From Streptomyces griseus subsp. griseus (GTDB taxonomy: Bacteria; Actinomycetota; Actinomycetes; Streptomycetales; Streptomycetaceae), in contig NZ_JOJE01000058.1 of assembly GCF_000720255.1 (NCBI RefSeq), forward strand, positions 1 through 37,155: 37,155 bases of DNA, given 5' to 3'. Shown piece by piece: positions 27,205-35,405 of this stretch. Both the position numbers and the translations under genes were made by a program. The stretch's first letter is position 1, and every line of letters begins with the position of its first letter. The notes beneath the pieces are model-generated. The model saw nothing but the letters and a program-made list of their open reading frames with translations, did not search any database and was not told the DNA's origin.

Positions 27205-28905
27205 TCAGAACCCGGCGGGTTCCGTGTACACCCCCCACTCGTCCCGCAGCACCCCGCAGATCTCGCCCAGGGTCGCCTCGGCCCGTACGGCGTCCAGCAT
27301 CGGCCCGATCATGTTGGAGCCGTCGCGTGCGGCCGCGAGCATGGCGTCCAGGGCGGCGCGTGCGGCCGCGTCGTCCCGCGAGCCCTTGCGGTCGGCCAGC
27401 ACCCGGACCTGCTCCCGCTCGACCTCGTGGCTCACCCGCAGGATCTCCAGGTCGCCGGTGACGGAACCGGTGTGGACGTTCACGCCGACGACCCGCTTGT
27501 CGCCCTTCTCCAGGGCCTGCTGGTAGCGGAACGCGGACTCGGCGATCTCCCCGGTGAACCAGCCGTCCTCGATGCCGCGCAGGATGCCGGAGGTGATCGG
27601 GCCGATGGGGTGCTGTCCGTCGGGGTGCGCCCGCAGTCCGCGCTCCTTGATCTGCTCGAAGATCTTCTCGGCGTCGGCCTCGATCCGGTCCGTCAGCTGC
27701 TCGACGTACCAGGAACCGCCCAGCGGGTCCGCGACGTTGCCGACGCCGGTCTCCTCCATCAGCACCTGCTGGGTGCGCAGCGCGATCTCGGCGGCCTGCT
27801 CGGAGGGGAGCGCGAGGGTCTCGTCAAGGGCGTTGGTGTGCAGCGAGTTGGTCCCGCCGAGGACCGCCGCCAGCGCCTCCACCGCCGTACGCACCACGTT
27901 GTTGTACGGCTGCTGGGCGGTCAGCGAGACGCCGGCGGTCTGCGTGTGGAAGCGCAGCCACTGGGCCTTGTCGCTCTTCGCCCCGTACACGTCCCGCATC
28001 CAGCGGGCCCAGATCCGGCGGGCCGCGCGGAACTTGGCGATCTCCTCGAAGAAGTCGACGTGCGCGTCGAAGAAGAAGGACAGGCCGGGCGCGAAGACGT
28101 CCACGTCGAGGCCGCGGCTGAGCCCCAGCTCCACGTAGCCGAACCCGTCGGCCAGCGTGTACGCCAGCTCCTGCGCGGCCGTCGAACCGGCCTCGCGGAT
28201 GTGGTAGCCGGAGACGGACAGCGGCTTGTAGGCGGGGATGCCGGCCGCGCAGTACTCCATCAGGTCGCCGATCAGGCGCAGATGGGGCTCGGGCTGGAAG
28301 AGCCACTCCTTCTGCGCGATGTACTCCTTGAAGATGTCGGTCTGGAGGGTCCCGTTGAGCACCCCCGGATCCACACCCTGGCGCTCGGCGGCGACCAGGT
28401 ACATGCAGAAGACGGGCACGGCGGGCCCGCTGATGGTCATGGACGTCGTGACGTCACCGAGCGGGATGTCCTTGAAGAGGACCTCCATGTCGGCGGCCGA
28501 GTCGATGGCGACCCCGCAGTGGCCGACCTCGCCGAGCGAGCGGGGGTCGTCGGAGTCGCGCCCCATGAGGGTCGGCATGTCGAACGCGACGGACAGACCG
28601 CCCCCGCCGTTGGCGAGGATCATCTTGTACCGCTCGTTGGTCTGCTCGGCGTTCCCGAACCCGGCGAACTGCCGGATGGTCCACGTACGCCCCCGGTAGC
28701 CGGTCGGGTACAGCCCGCGGGTGAAGGGGTACTCCCCGGGCCAGCCGATCCGCTCGAAGCCCTCGTACCCGTCTCCAGGCCGGGGCCCGTACACCGGCTC
28801 CACGGCGTCGCCGGAGAGCGTGGTGAAGTCAGCGTCGCGCGTCCGCGCGGCGTCGTACCGGGCCTGCCAGCGACGGCGGCCCTCCTCGATGGCGTCAGCG
28901 TCCAT
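27205..28905 (-). CDS. icmA: Isobutyryl-CoA mutase large subunit
   Basis: Catalytic subunit of the coenzyme B12-dependent isomerisation of isobutyryl-CoA and n-butyryl-CoA, linking valine and fatty-acid metabolism to polyketide precursors. It is 566 aa, the length of Streptomyces IcmA, and lacks the C-terminal B12-binding domain of methylmalonyl-CoA mutase. The substrate-specificity residues fit IcmA: Phe80 (TIRQFAGFG; Tyr in methylmalonyl-CoA mutase) and Gln198 ([10 protein letters not shown]; Arg in the other). No icmB (small B12-binding subunit) is in the window, so it must be encoded elsewhere. The ATG at 28905 lies 8 bp from a large dyad at 28914-28937. It is transcribed on the same strand as the DUF3817 gene but separated from it by a terminator. 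Confidence 0.93.
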   Translation of the reverse strand: MDADAIEEGRRRWQARYDAARTRDADFTTLSGDAVEPVYGPRPGDGYEGFERIGWPGEYPFTRGLYPTGYRGRTWTIRQFAGFGNAEQTNERYKMILANGGGGLSVAFDMPTLMGRDSDDPRSLGEVGHCGVAIDSAADMEVLFKDIPLGDVTTSMTISGPAVPVFCMYLVAAERQGVDPGVLNGTLQTDIFKEYIAQKEWLFQPEPHLRLIGDLMEYCAAGIPAYKPLSVSGYHIREAGSTAAQELAYTLADGFGYVELGLSRGLDVDVFAPGLSFFFDAHVDFFEEIAKFRAARRIWARWMRDVYGAKSDKAQWLRFHTQTAGVSLTAQQPYNNVVRTAVEALAAVLGGTNSLHTNALDETLALPSEQAAEIALRTQQVLMEETGVGNVADPLGGSWYVEQLTDRIEADAEKIFEQIKERGLRAHPDGQHPIGPITSGILRGIEDGWFTGEIAESAFRYQQALEKGDKRVVGVNVHTGSVTGDLEILRVSHEVEREQVRVLADRKGSRDDAAARAALDAMLAAARDGSNMIGPMLDAVRAEATLGEICGVLRDEWGVYTEPAGF

Positions 28906-28913
28906 ACCCCCGA

Positions 28914-28937
28914 ATTTACTTGGACGTCCTAGTAAAT
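28914..28937. promoter_or_regulatory. Dyad operator in front of icmA
   Basis: Arms ATTTACTTGGAC (28914-28925) and GTCCTAGTAAAT (28926-28937) are complementary except at one pair. The right half, CGTCCTAGTAAATG, recurs as CGTCCTGGTAAATG at 28956-28969, in the same orientation 31 bp away, about three helical turns. The location right at the icmA start suggests repression or a leaderless promoter. Confidence 0.6.
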
Positions 28938-28976
28938 GTCGAGCGCATACCGGGGCGTCCTGGTAAATGGGGGCGC

Positions 28977-29005
28977 GAAAACCGCCACGAGGCTCCCGTG
29001 GCGGT
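28977..29005 (-). terminator. Terminator of the DUF3817 gene
   Basis: ACCGCCACG (28981-28989) / CGTGGCGGT (28997-29005), 7-nt loop; on the minus strand the hairpin runs into TTTTCGCG. It starts 6 bp past the stop codon at 29011. Confidence 0.7.
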
Positions 29006-29010
29006 CCGGC

Positions 29011-29349
29011 TCACGCCTTGGCGACGGCCGTCTCGCCCTCGCCGACCTTGGCCTCCAGCTCCCGCGTGACGTTGCGCTCCACGAAGAACGCGGCCGTCGG
29101 GACCGTTCCCGCCAGCAGCACCCACAGCTGCTTGCGCACCGGCCACTTCGCCTTGGAGCCCAGGTCGAAGGCGACGACCAGGTAGATCACGTAGAGCCAG
29201 CCGTGCGCGATGCCCACGACGCTCGTGAAACCGTCGGCGCCGTCGATCTTCAGCAGGTACTTGGCGATGACGCCCAGGGTGAGCAGGACCAGCAGCACAC
29301 CGGTGACGTAGGCCATGACGCGGTAGCGCGTGAGCACGGACTTCTTCAT
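29011..29349 (-). CDS. DUF3817 small membrane protein
   Basis: A 112-aa membrane protein starting MKKSVLTRYRVMAYVTGVLLVLLTLGVIAKYLL. Three hydrophobic segments are visible (about 12-30, 44-65 with GIAHGWLYVIYLVVAFDLG, and 74-92 with KQLWVLLAGTVPTAAFFVERNV). The HGxLYxxY and GTVPTAAFFVER patterns are those of the DUF3817 family, also seen in the second copy at 34849-35196. Start is set at ATG 29349; there is no ribosome site, but TAGGCT stands 7 bp upstream, consistent with leaderless expression. It lies downstream of a MarR gene (43 bp). Function unknown. Confidence 0.85.
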   Translation of the reverse strand: MKKSVLTRYRVMAYVTGVLLVLLTLGVIAKYLLKIDGADGFTSVVGIAHGWLYVIYLVVAFDLGSKAKWPVRKQLWVLLAGTVPTAAFFVERNVTRELEAKVGEGETAVAKA

Positions 29350-29392
29350 GCGTATGAGCCTAACCACGTGTTCCGGGGGATCTTGCCCCGGG

Positions 29393-29902
29393 TCACTCCT
29401 CGTCGAAGTCGTGCGCCGCCACCCGCAGCGGGCGCAGCATCGCGAAGATCTCCGCGCACTCCTCGGCGTCGTAGACACCGAGACCGAACTCCATCGCCAT
29501 CAGGTCGCGGGTGGCCGCCTCGACGACCTCACGGCCCTTGTCGGTGATGGAGGCGAGGGTGCCGCGGCCGTCGTTGGGGTTGGGGCGCTTGTCCACCAGA
29601 CCCGACCTGACCAGGCGATCGACGGTGTTGGTGACCGACGTGGGGTGCACCATGAGCCGCTCGCCGATCTTCGACATCGGCAGTTCGCCGGCCTTGGAGA
29701 AGTTCAGCAGCACCAGCGCCTCGTAGCGCGCGAACGTCAGCCCGTACGGCTTGACCACGGCGTCGACCTCGGCGAGCAGGATCTGGTGCGCGCGCATGAT
29801 CGAGGTGATCGCGGCCATGGACGGCACGTTTCCCCAGCGCTGTTTCCAGAGCTCGTCGGCGCGGGCGATGGGGTCGAACGGGAGACTGAGCGGCTTCGGC
29901 AC
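29393..29902 (-). CDS. MarR-family transcriptional regulator
   Basis: A 169-aa winged-helix regulator. The DNA-binding core is LTFARYEALVLLNFSKAGELPMSKIGERLMVHPTSVTNTVDRLVRSGLVDKRPNPNDGRGTLASITDKGREVV (about 54-125), with flanking dimerisation helices; the N-terminal extension (PFDPIARADELWKQRWGNVPSMAAITSIMRAHQ) resembles the larger MarR members that bind urate-like ligands, but no ligand can be deduced. The GTG at 29902 has GGAG only two bases upstream and TAAGGT eight bases upstream, so either a tight ribosome site or a leaderless start is possible. It is followed by the DUF3817 gene on the same strand. Confidence 0.87.
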   Translation of the reverse strand: MPKPLSLPFDPIARADELWKQRWGNVPSMAAITSIMRAHQILLAEVDAVVKPYGLTFARYEALVLLNFSKAGELPMSKIGERLMVHPTSVTNTVDRLVRSGLVDKRPNPNDGRGTLASITDKGREVVEAATRDLMAMEFGLGVYDAEECAEIFAMLRPLRVAAHDFDEE

Positions 29903-29913
29903 GTCTCCAGACC

Positions 29914-31189
29914 TTACCGGCCGGTCACATGGTGGTCAGCCCCGTCTCGCACTTCGGTCCGCCGGACCTCCACGGCCAGCAGCGCACAGCTCACCGTGCC
30001 CAGGACCCCGGCCCCGGCGACCGTCGCGGCCACCCCCACGAGTTCCGCGGCCGCGCCCGCCAGCGTCATGCCCACTCCCTGCACGGTCATCAGCCCCGCG
30101 GTGAGCAGCGTCATCGCCCGGCCCCGCAGCTCCTCCGGCACCGCCCGCACGAACCACTGGTCCGCGCCCAGGGTGTACGCGACCCCGGCCCCGGAGACCA
30201 GCAGCAGGAGCAGCGAGACGGCGAGGCCGGGGCGCAGGGCGTAGCCGAGGTAGGGCAGCAGAGAGAAGCAGACCAGCGGCAACGCGATCCGCTCCCGTGC
30301 GGCGGGCCGCAGCCGGGCCCCCACGTACAGCTCTCCGGCGATGGTGCCGACGGGCAGCGCGCACATCAGCAGGCCCAGGCCCGTCGATCCGGCCCCGAGG
30401 CCGTCGGCGTACGGGGCGGCCAGCGCCTCCGGGGCGACGGAGAACAGCGGCGGCACCCAGAAGAGAAGCAGCAGAGCCCGGACCCGGCGGTCGGCGAGTA
30501 CCTGGCGGGCGCCCCTGAGCGAGTCCACCACCAGCGACGATCCGCTGTCCCGGGCACGGGCGGGCCGGCGCCGGGTGCCGCAGCGCAGCAGCACGGCCGA
30601 GGAGAGGAACGTGCCCACGGTGATGAGCAGGGCGTGGCGCGGGGCGACGGAGGCGAGCAGCAGCCCGCCGAGGCCGAAGCCGACGAGCAGCGCGCTCTGC
30701 GAGGTGATCCGCAGCAGGGAGCGGCCGAGCACGAACAGGTCGCCGTCGCCGAGGACGTCGGCCAGCGTCGCCATCCGGGTCCCCGCGAACACGGGCGCGA
30801 CCACGGCGACAGCGCAGCGTCAGCAGTGCGGCGATGGAGGCGCCCGGCGTCACCATCAGCGCCACGCACCCGGCGCACACCAGATCGCACACCACCAGCA
30901 CGCGCCGCGGCGGGAAGCGGTCGGCGACCCCCGCGATCAGGGTGCCGCCGACGACGTACGGCAGGAAGCCGAGCGCGAACGTCAGCGCGCTCATCAGCGG
31001 GGAGCCGGTGAGCTCGTAGACGAGCACGGACAGCGTGATCTCGCTGACGATCACGCCCAGCATGGACAGCAGATGGGCGGCGAAGACGGCACGGAACTCA
31101 CGGACGGCGAAGACGCGCGCGTAGCCCGCGGGGGCGGGTGGTTTCTGGGTGGACGGGATCGTGGTGTCCGTCGTCTGATCCGGTGGCAT
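29914..31189 (-). pseudogene. MFS transporter broken by one frameshift
   Basis: Twelve-TM major facilitator of about 424 codons split into two frames. The N-terminal part (MPPDQTTDTTIPSTQ..., then EFRAVFAAHLLSMLGVIVSEITLSVLVYELTGSPLMSALTFALGFLPYVVGG and GVADRFPPRRVLVVCDLV) runs to SIAALLTLR. The C-terminal part continues in the next frame as VAVVAPVFAGTRMATLADVLGDGD and ends DHHVTGR. The switch lies near 30811-30822; the total length is 3n+1, so one base was gained or two were lost. Everything else looks intact, with no stops inside either part, so the lesion is recent or a sequencing error. It diverges from a DUF5937/ArsR-like regulator, the usual pairing for a regulated efflux pump. Substrate unknown. 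Confidence 0.82.
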
Positions 31190-31229
31190 GGGCAGCAGCG
31201 TGCTGGTGACACCGGGGGCGGCGTAGTGT

Positions 31230-31245
31230 TTCGGCGGTAGCCGAA
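31230..31245. promoter_or_regulatory. ArsR-type operator in the MFS/regulator divergent promoter
   Basis: TTCGGC-GGTA-GCCGAA, a perfect 6-bp dyad, extended to GTTTCGGC..AGCCGAATG. It sits between the MFS start (31189) and the regulator start (31277), so a single bound dimer could control both genes. Confidence 0.55.
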
Positions 31246-31276
31246 TGTTTGGCCCGGGATCCCGGGAGGGGGCGGT

Positions 31277-32287
31277 GTGCCGTCGCGTCTGCACTTCCGG
31301 GAGGACGACTTCCTCCGCTGCCGCTTCGCCGTGTCTCCGCTCTGGGAGACGCAGGAGGTGGCGCGCACGCTCAAGCGGCCCGACCGGCACGGCTATCACG
31401 CGCCCTGGCTGCGCCGGGTCCGGACGGCGGCCGACGCGCTCGACCTGGGCGGACTGTGGCTGCTGATGCCGCGCCGCGGCCACTCACCGGACTGGCTGTG
31501 CCCGCCGCCGGCGGGACCGGCGGTCGGCTTCGAGGACGAGATCGCCGTGGTGCGGTCCGCCGATCCCGAGTCGGCCCGCGAGGACACCGCCCGCTCGCTC
31601 GCGGACACCCCGGGCGCGCTCGACTCGCCGCGGGGCCGGGCGTGGCTCGCGGACCCGGCCCGGATGATCGGGGAGCTGGCCGACACGCTGGAGCGGATCT
31701 GGCACACCCTCGTCGAGCCCGACTGGCCGCGGCTGCGCGCGCTGCTCGAGGCGGACGTGGCGTTCCATTCCCGCCGGCTCGCCGAGGTGGGCCTGGGCGG
31801 TCTGCTCCCCGAGATCAACCACCGCTGCGGCTGGCACGCCGGGACCCTGACGGTGGACTCGGGTGAGCACGAGCGCCATCTGGGCGGGCAGGGCCTGGTG
31901 TTGATGCCGAGTGTCTTCTCCTGGCCGGACGTCGTCACCGGCTTCGACCCGCCGTGGCAGCCGACCGTGGTCTACCCGGCCCGGGGCATCGCCGCCCTGT
32001 GGTCGGAGCCGGCCGAGCACACCCCGGACGCGCTGGTACGCCTGCTGGGGCGCGGCCGGGCCACCGTCCTCGCGGCCCTCACGGACCCGGCCGGCACGAC
32101 CGCCCTCGCCCACCGTCTGGACCTCGCCCCCTCCTCGGTCTCCGCCCACCTGACGACCCTGCGCGACGCGGGCCTGCTGGTCGCCCGCCGGTACGGCCAC
32201 CAGGTGCTGTACGAACGCACACCGCTGGGGATGGCGCTGGCGTCGGGTGGGGGCGGGGGCAACGGAGGTGAAGGGCGGAGGGGGTGA
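31277..32287 (+). CDS. DUF5937/ArsR-like winged-helix regulator
   Basis: A 336-aa regulator. The N-terminal two-thirds (PSRLHFREDDFLRCRFAVSPLWETQEVARTLKRPDRHGYHAPWLRR...) corresponds to DUF5937, a probable ligand domain. The C-terminal winged helix (about 255-320) reads RATVLAALTDPAGTTALAHRLDLAPSSVSAHLTTLRDAGLLVARRYGHQVLYERTPLG, as in ArsR/SmtB proteins but without metal-site cysteines. The GTG at 31277 follows GGGAGGGGG. It is divergent from the frameshifted MFS gene and the TTCGGC dyad lies between them, so it probably represses both. A Gly-rich tail closes the protein, and the stop converges with a TetR gene. Confidence 0.85.
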   Translation: MPSRLHFREDDFLRCRFAVSPLWETQEVARTLKRPDRHGYHAPWLRRVRTAADALDLGGLWLLMPRRGHSPDWLCPPPAGPAVGFEDEIAVVRSADPESAREDTARSLADTPGALDSPRGRAWLADPARMIGELADTLERIWHTLVEPDWPRLRALLEADVAFHSRRLAEVGLGGLLPEINHRCGWHAGTLTVDSGEHERHLGGQGLVLMPSVFSWPDVVTGFDPPWQPTVVYPARGIAALWSEPAEHTPDALVRLLGRGRATVLAALTDPAGTTALAHRLDLAPSSVSAHLTTLRDAGLLVARRYGHQVLYERTPLGMALASGGGGGNGGEGRRG

Positions 32288-32313
32288 AGGCCGCGCGCCG
32301 GTCGCGAGGTCGC

Positions 32314-32964
32314 TCAGCGCCGTCCCGAGCGTCGCAGGCGATGCCGCACCGCCCGCTGTGCCACCGGCCCGAGTTCCTCCAACGCTCCGACCAGGGAGCC
32401 GAGCTGCTCCAGGGCGTCCAACGCGGCGGTGGCCCCCACCGCGTCGACCCCCTCGTACAGCTCGATCCCCACGAACGAGGCCGCCACCGCCCGCGCCAGC
32501 CCCGGCGCGTCCACGAACTCCCCGAACGGCGTCCGGTCGAGCACCCGCACGAGCACCTGCTCGATCTCGGTGATCCACAGTTCGAGGCCGGCCGCGGTCG
32601 CCGGTCCGAGGCTCTCGTGGGTCTGGGCACCCGCGAGCAGCTGCCCGAGAAGCGCGACATGGCCGCCGGCCCGCTCCTGTTCATGGATCTCCCGCCCCAC
32701 GACCAGCAGCTCGGACAGCGTCGTGACCGCCGCGAAGCGGGGGCGGTACCGCGAGACCGTGCGCTCCGCCCCGTAGCGGCACGCCGCCGCCAGCAGTTCG
32801 TCCACGGAGCCGAAGTGGTAGAAGACCAGCGCCTGGTTGACCCCGGCGGCGGCCGCGATCGTACGCGCGGACACCTTCGCGATCCCCTGTTCGGTGAGCG
32901 TCCGCAGCGCCCCTTCCAGGAGTTTGGCCTTCGTCTCCTGCGACTTCGCCGTCTCCGGGCTCAC
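32314..32964 (-). CDS. TetR-family regulator, last gene of a three-gene operon
   Basis: A 216-aa repressor: the HTH is TKAKLLEGALRTLTEQGIAKVSARTIAAAAGVNQALVFYHFGSVDELLAAACRYGAERTVSRYR (about 10-75). The helical ligand domain has no recognisable binding residues. The GTG at 32964 follows AGGAGG with 7-bp spacing and overlaps the stop of the DUF4166 gene by 4 bp (GTGA), so it is translationally coupled to the two genes before it. The operon promoter carries two perfect TTTGAGC-N4-GCTCAAA sites (34437-34454 and 34479-34496) that are its most likely targets, making the operon autoregulated. Confidence 0.9.
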   Translation of the reverse strand: MSPETAKSQETKAKLLEGALRTLTEQGIAKVSARTIAAAAGVNQALVFYHFGSVDELLAAACRYGAERTVSRYRPRFAAVTTLSELLVVGREIHEQERAGGHVALLGQLLAGAQTHESLGPATAAGLELWITEIEQVLVRVLDRTPFGEFVDAPGLARAVAASFVGIELYEGVDAVGATAALDALEQLGSLVGALEELGPVAQRAVRHRLRRSGRR

Positions 32965-33662
32965 GCACGGACCTCCTCGCGCACCGGCCGCAGCCCGGCC
33001 CGCACACCACACCGCCGTACGTCCGTGTACGTCGCCGTGAAGGATCCCTCGTAGCCGAACAGCGGCCCGAAGTACCGGTTCACCACCCGTACCCGGATGC
33101 GGAAGCGCCCGGCGACGTCGTCGAACGACTCCCGCACCTCCGCGCTCGCCCCGATCAGTTCGGGCACCCGCACGTCCACCGCCCCTTCCCGGAACCGGTG
33201 TTCACCGGAGCGGATCAGCAGCGATCCGTCGGGCTCGGCGCCGAAGTGGAGGTCGCTGGCGAGGTGCTGGTGGGTGCCCAGGTAGTCGAGGACGCGGTCG
33301 CCCTTGGGGCTCAGCACCATCTGGGCGTCGAAGCGGCGGGAACGGCCGGGCAGGTCGAAGGTGCGCACGAAGGTCACCGTCTCACGTCCGAAGCTGTCGG
33401 TGTACGGCACGTTCTCGATGACGAAGGGCACGTTCCGCCCGGCTCGCGGGACCAGGATGTTGCGGGTGGACCCGAGGGCCAGGAAGGGCTTCACGAAGGC
33501 GCGGCCGTGCCAGACGCGTTCCATCACCCCGCGCCCCGTGCACGCCTCCCCGCTCGCGAGGCCGACCGAGAAGCGGCGCTGGAGCTGCGGGTGCAGACGG
33601 TCGAATTCGGTGCCCATCACCGTACGGAAGATGGAGGCGGGGGCGGTCGTAGGCGTACTCAT
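32961..33662 (-). CDS. DUF4166 protein
   Basis: A 233-aa soluble protein starting MSTPTTAPASIFRTVMGTEFDRLHPQLQRRFSVGL. The patterns FDRLHPQLQRRFSV, GNVPFVIENVPYTDSFGRETVTFVRTFDLPG and RFDAQMVLSPKGDRVLDYLGTH are what I associate with DUF4166, found alone or fused to oxidoreductases; the fold looks like a beta-rich, lipid- or hydrophobe-binding type, but this is inference. The ATG at 33662 overlaps the preceding gene stop by 4 bp (ATGA), and its own stop overlaps the tetR start by 4 bp. It is thus the middle gene of a tightly coupled trio. Function unknown. Confidence 0.82.
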   Translation of the reverse strand: MSTPTTAPASIFRTVMGTEFDRLHPQLQRRFSVGLASGEACTGRGVMERVWHGRAFVKPFLALGSTRNILVPRAGRNVPFVIENVPYTDSFGRETVTFVRTFDLPGRSRRFDAQMVLSPKGDRVLDYLGTHQHLASDLHFGAEPDGSLLIRSGEHRFREGAVDVRVPELIGASAEVRESFDDVAGRFRIRVRVVNRYFGPLFGYEGSFTATYTDVRRCGVRAGLRPVREEVRA

Positions 33663-34411
33663 CGCGGGTTCTCCAGAGCTCGCAACAGGCGCGGCGCACG
33701 CACGCGCGTGGGCGGTTGCCGCAGGCAGCGACGGGCGGCCGGGGTGCAGGACAGCGGTGACTTGAACAGGGCCACGCTGATGGCGACGGCCAGCAGCAGC
33801 GGGCACAGGTAGGCCGTCATCGCCGCGAACGGGCCGAGCAGGCGCAGCAGGGAGTCGAGGCCGAGGCCGGTGCAGGAGAGGGTGACGACGGTGGCCCGGA
33901 CCGCCAGTTCGGCGAGCCAGTTGACCAGCGCCCGCTCCGGCGTGATCCCCCGTTCCAGCCACAGGCGCAGGCGGTCGAACGACCAGGCGGTGGCCCAGCC
34001 CATCAGCGGGCGGAACACCAGCCGGTCGGCGACGGCTCCGAAGCGGCCCCAGCGGGGGCGGTAGTCGTAGCCGGTGAGGAAGCGGACGCCGTCGCCGTCG
34101 GGGACGTAGCGCCAGTAGCCGCTGCCCTCGGCGAGCAGGGAGAGGCGGTGCGGGGAGGAGAAGCGCAGGGCGGAGGTGCGAGTGCCGTCGGCGCGCTGTC
34201 TCTCACCCGCCGTGACACCCGTCCCGGCGACGGTCAGGAAGGGCAGCACGCGCGTGGCGTACCGGAAGTGCTGCGGTTCGCCCTCCGCGCGCGGGAGGTG
34301 GTCGATCTCGGTGAAGCGCAGGTCCCAGCGCTGGTGCTGGTCGGGTTCCTGGGTGCGCGCCCACAGGTCGTCGAGGTCGGCGCGGATCCGCGCCTCTATG
34401 TAAAGCCCCAT
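33659..34411 (-). CDS. SRPBCC-like membrane-associated protein
   Basis: A 250-aa protein. Residues 1-150 resemble a polyketide-cyclase/SRPBCC domain: MGLYIEARIRADLDDLWARTQEPDQHQRWDLRFTEIDHL, RFSSPHRLSLLAEGSGYWRYVPDGDGVRFLTGYDYRPRWG. The remainder contains hydrophobic stretches (WLAELAVRATVVTLSCTGLGLDSLLRLLG and AAMTAYLCPLLLAVAISVALF), so membrane attachment is likely. The ATG at 34411 follows GGGGGAG; the frame is open to 34495, but that would run through the operator region. First gene of the trio ending in tetR. It probably binds or senses a hydrophobic molecule; no reaction can be assigned. Confidence 0.75.
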   Translation of the reverse strand: MGLYIEARIRADLDDLWARTQEPDQHQRWDLRFTEIDHLPRAEGEPQHFRYATRVLPFLTVAGTGVTAGERQRADGTRTSALRFSSPHRLSLLAEGSGYWRYVPDGDGVRFLTGYDYRPRWGRFGAVADRLVFRPLMGWATAWSFDRLRLWLERGITPERALVNWLAELAVRATVVTLSCTGLGLDSLLRLLGPFAAMTAYLCPLLLAVAISVALFKSPLSCTPAARRCLRQPPTRVRAPRLLRALENPR

Positions 34412-34436
34412 CGATCTCCCCCTGGTCGACTCACTG

Positions 34437-34454
34437 TTTGAGCGACTGCTCAAA
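34437..34454. promoter_or_regulatory. TetR operator copy 1
   Basis: TTTGAGC-GACT-GCTCAAA, an 18-bp dyad, 26 bp upstream of the first gene of the trio and downstream of the predicted -10 box. Confidence 0.75.
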
Positions 34455-34466
34455 CTCGTGGAACTG

Positions 34467-34495
34467 AAAGTACACCGCTTTGAGCGATCGCTCAA
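34467..34495 (-). promoter_or_regulatory. Promoter of the TetR operon
   Basis: On the minus strand: TTGAGC (34490-34495), 17 bp, TACTTT (34467-34472). The -35 box lies inside operator copy 2 and the start region abuts operator copy 1, so repressor binding would block initiation. Confidence 0.6.
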
Positions 34496-34496
34496 A
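34479..34496. promoter_or_regulatory. TetR operator copy 2
   Basis: TTTGAGCGATCGCTCAAA, a perfect 18-bp palindrome. Its centre is 42 bp from that of copy 1, about four helical turns, so two dimers would bind the same DNA face. Confidence 0.8.
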
Positions 34497-34507
34497 TACC
34501 GCGGCGA

Positions 34508-34536
34508 GAAAAACCCCGGCCCGCCGGGGCCGGGGT
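34508..34536 (-). terminator. Rho-independent terminator of the thiamine-binding protein gene
   Basis: Perfect 10-bp stem (34513-34522 / 34527-34536) with a 4-nt loop; on the minus strand it is followed by TTTTTC. It lies 23 bp past the stop at 34559 and just upstream of the TetR operon promoter. Confidence 0.85.
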
Positions 34537-34558
34537 CGGAGCGCCTGCTGCCGCGGGG

Positions 34559-34852
34559 CTACCCCGCGAGATACCGCTCCACGGTCTCCACCTTGGACGT
34601 GAGCCCGTCCGTCACGCCCGGACGGATGTCGGCCTTGAGGACCAGCGAGACGCGCGGCGCCCGTTCCTCGACGACGGCGACGGCACGCCGGACGACGTCC
34701 ATGACTTCGTCCCACTCGCCCTCGACGGAGGTGAACATCGCGTCGGTGCGGTGGGGCAGCCCGGACTCGCGGACGACACGGACGGCGTCGGCCACGTACT
34801 CCCCCACTTCCTCGCCGACCCCCAGCGGCGTCACGGAGAAGGCGACGATCAT
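34559..34852 (-). CDS. MTH1187-type thiamine-binding protein
   Basis: A 97-aa protein of the MTH1187/YqgV family (PF01910), small ferredoxin-like-fold proteins that bind thiamine or its precursors. Characteristic pieces: [63 protein letters not shown], then [29 protein letters not shown]. No transport genes are nearby, so its role may be to buffer thiamine in the cytoplasm; this is family inference. The ATG at 34852 overlaps the stop of the DUF3817 gene as ATGA, so the two are coupled. It ends in the strong terminator at 34508-34536. Confidence 0.88.
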   Translation of the reverse strand: MIVAFSVTPLGVGEEVGEYVADAVRVVRESGLPHRTDAMFTSVEGEWDEVMDVVRRAVAVVEERAPRVSLVLKADIRPGVTDGLTSKVETVERYLAG

Positions 34853-35196
34853 GACGCCCCCATGACGCCCTCGCGGCGCGCGCGAGAAGCGATGACCGCG
34901 TCCTCCGCCTCGCGGCGCAGCTTGCGCTCGGCGAAGAAGCCACCGGTGGGCAGCACGGACAGGACGAAGTAGAGGGCCGCGGTCTTGAGGTCCCACTTGG
35001 TGCGGTTCCAGGCGTCGGCCCAGAAGACCACGTAGAGGATGAACAGCACGCCGTGGATCGCGCCCATCACGGGCACCGCGTTGAAGTCCGTGGTCCGCTT
35101 CAGCACCGAGCAGACGAGCAGCAGGAGGAAGGAGATGGCCTCGGGCGCGGAGACCAGGCGAAGTCGTCGGAGGGCGGTGGCGGTCTTGAGGTCCAC
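34849..35196 (-). CDS. DUF3817 small membrane protein, second copy
   Basis: A 115-aa membrane protein with three hydrophobic segments: [38 protein letters not shown] and [20 protein letters not shown]. The IHGxLFxxY and [12 protein letters not shown] motifs match the copy at 29011-29349. GTG 35196 follows GAAGGTGA. Its stop overlaps the start of the thiamine-binding protein gene by 4 bp, so the two form an operon. Function unknown; the coupling does not by itself show a thiamine role. It diverges from the AIM24 pair over 209 bp, in which I see no firm promoter for this strand. Confidence 0.85.
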   Translation of the reverse strand: MDLKTATALRRLRLVSAPEAISFLLLLVCSVLKRTTDFNAVPVMGAIHGVLFILYVVFWADAWNRTKWDLKTAALYFVLSVLPTGGFFAERKLRREAEDAVIASRARREGVMGAS

Positions 35197-35405
35197 GGGT
35201 CACCTTCGGTGGGAGAGGCTCGACGGTCGGGCGGGTGTACGGCATGGGTGGCTTGTGAACGCACGCACAAGCGTTCGCCCATTGTGGCAAATGTGCCGGG
35301 CGGGCCGCAGGAGGGGGTCCCGGGCCGTCCCCTAAGGGTGTGGTCGGGGTCAGTCTCCACCCACGGGCTCTGTCCGACGGGCCGACCTGCGGCTACCTTC
35401 ACCCC

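Noticed and set aside
35254..35280. Rex redox-repressor site (TTGTGAACGC...GCGTTC)
   Set aside because: The half-sites are separated by 8 bp and the second lacks the CACAA end, so it does not match the 18-bp Rex palindrome.
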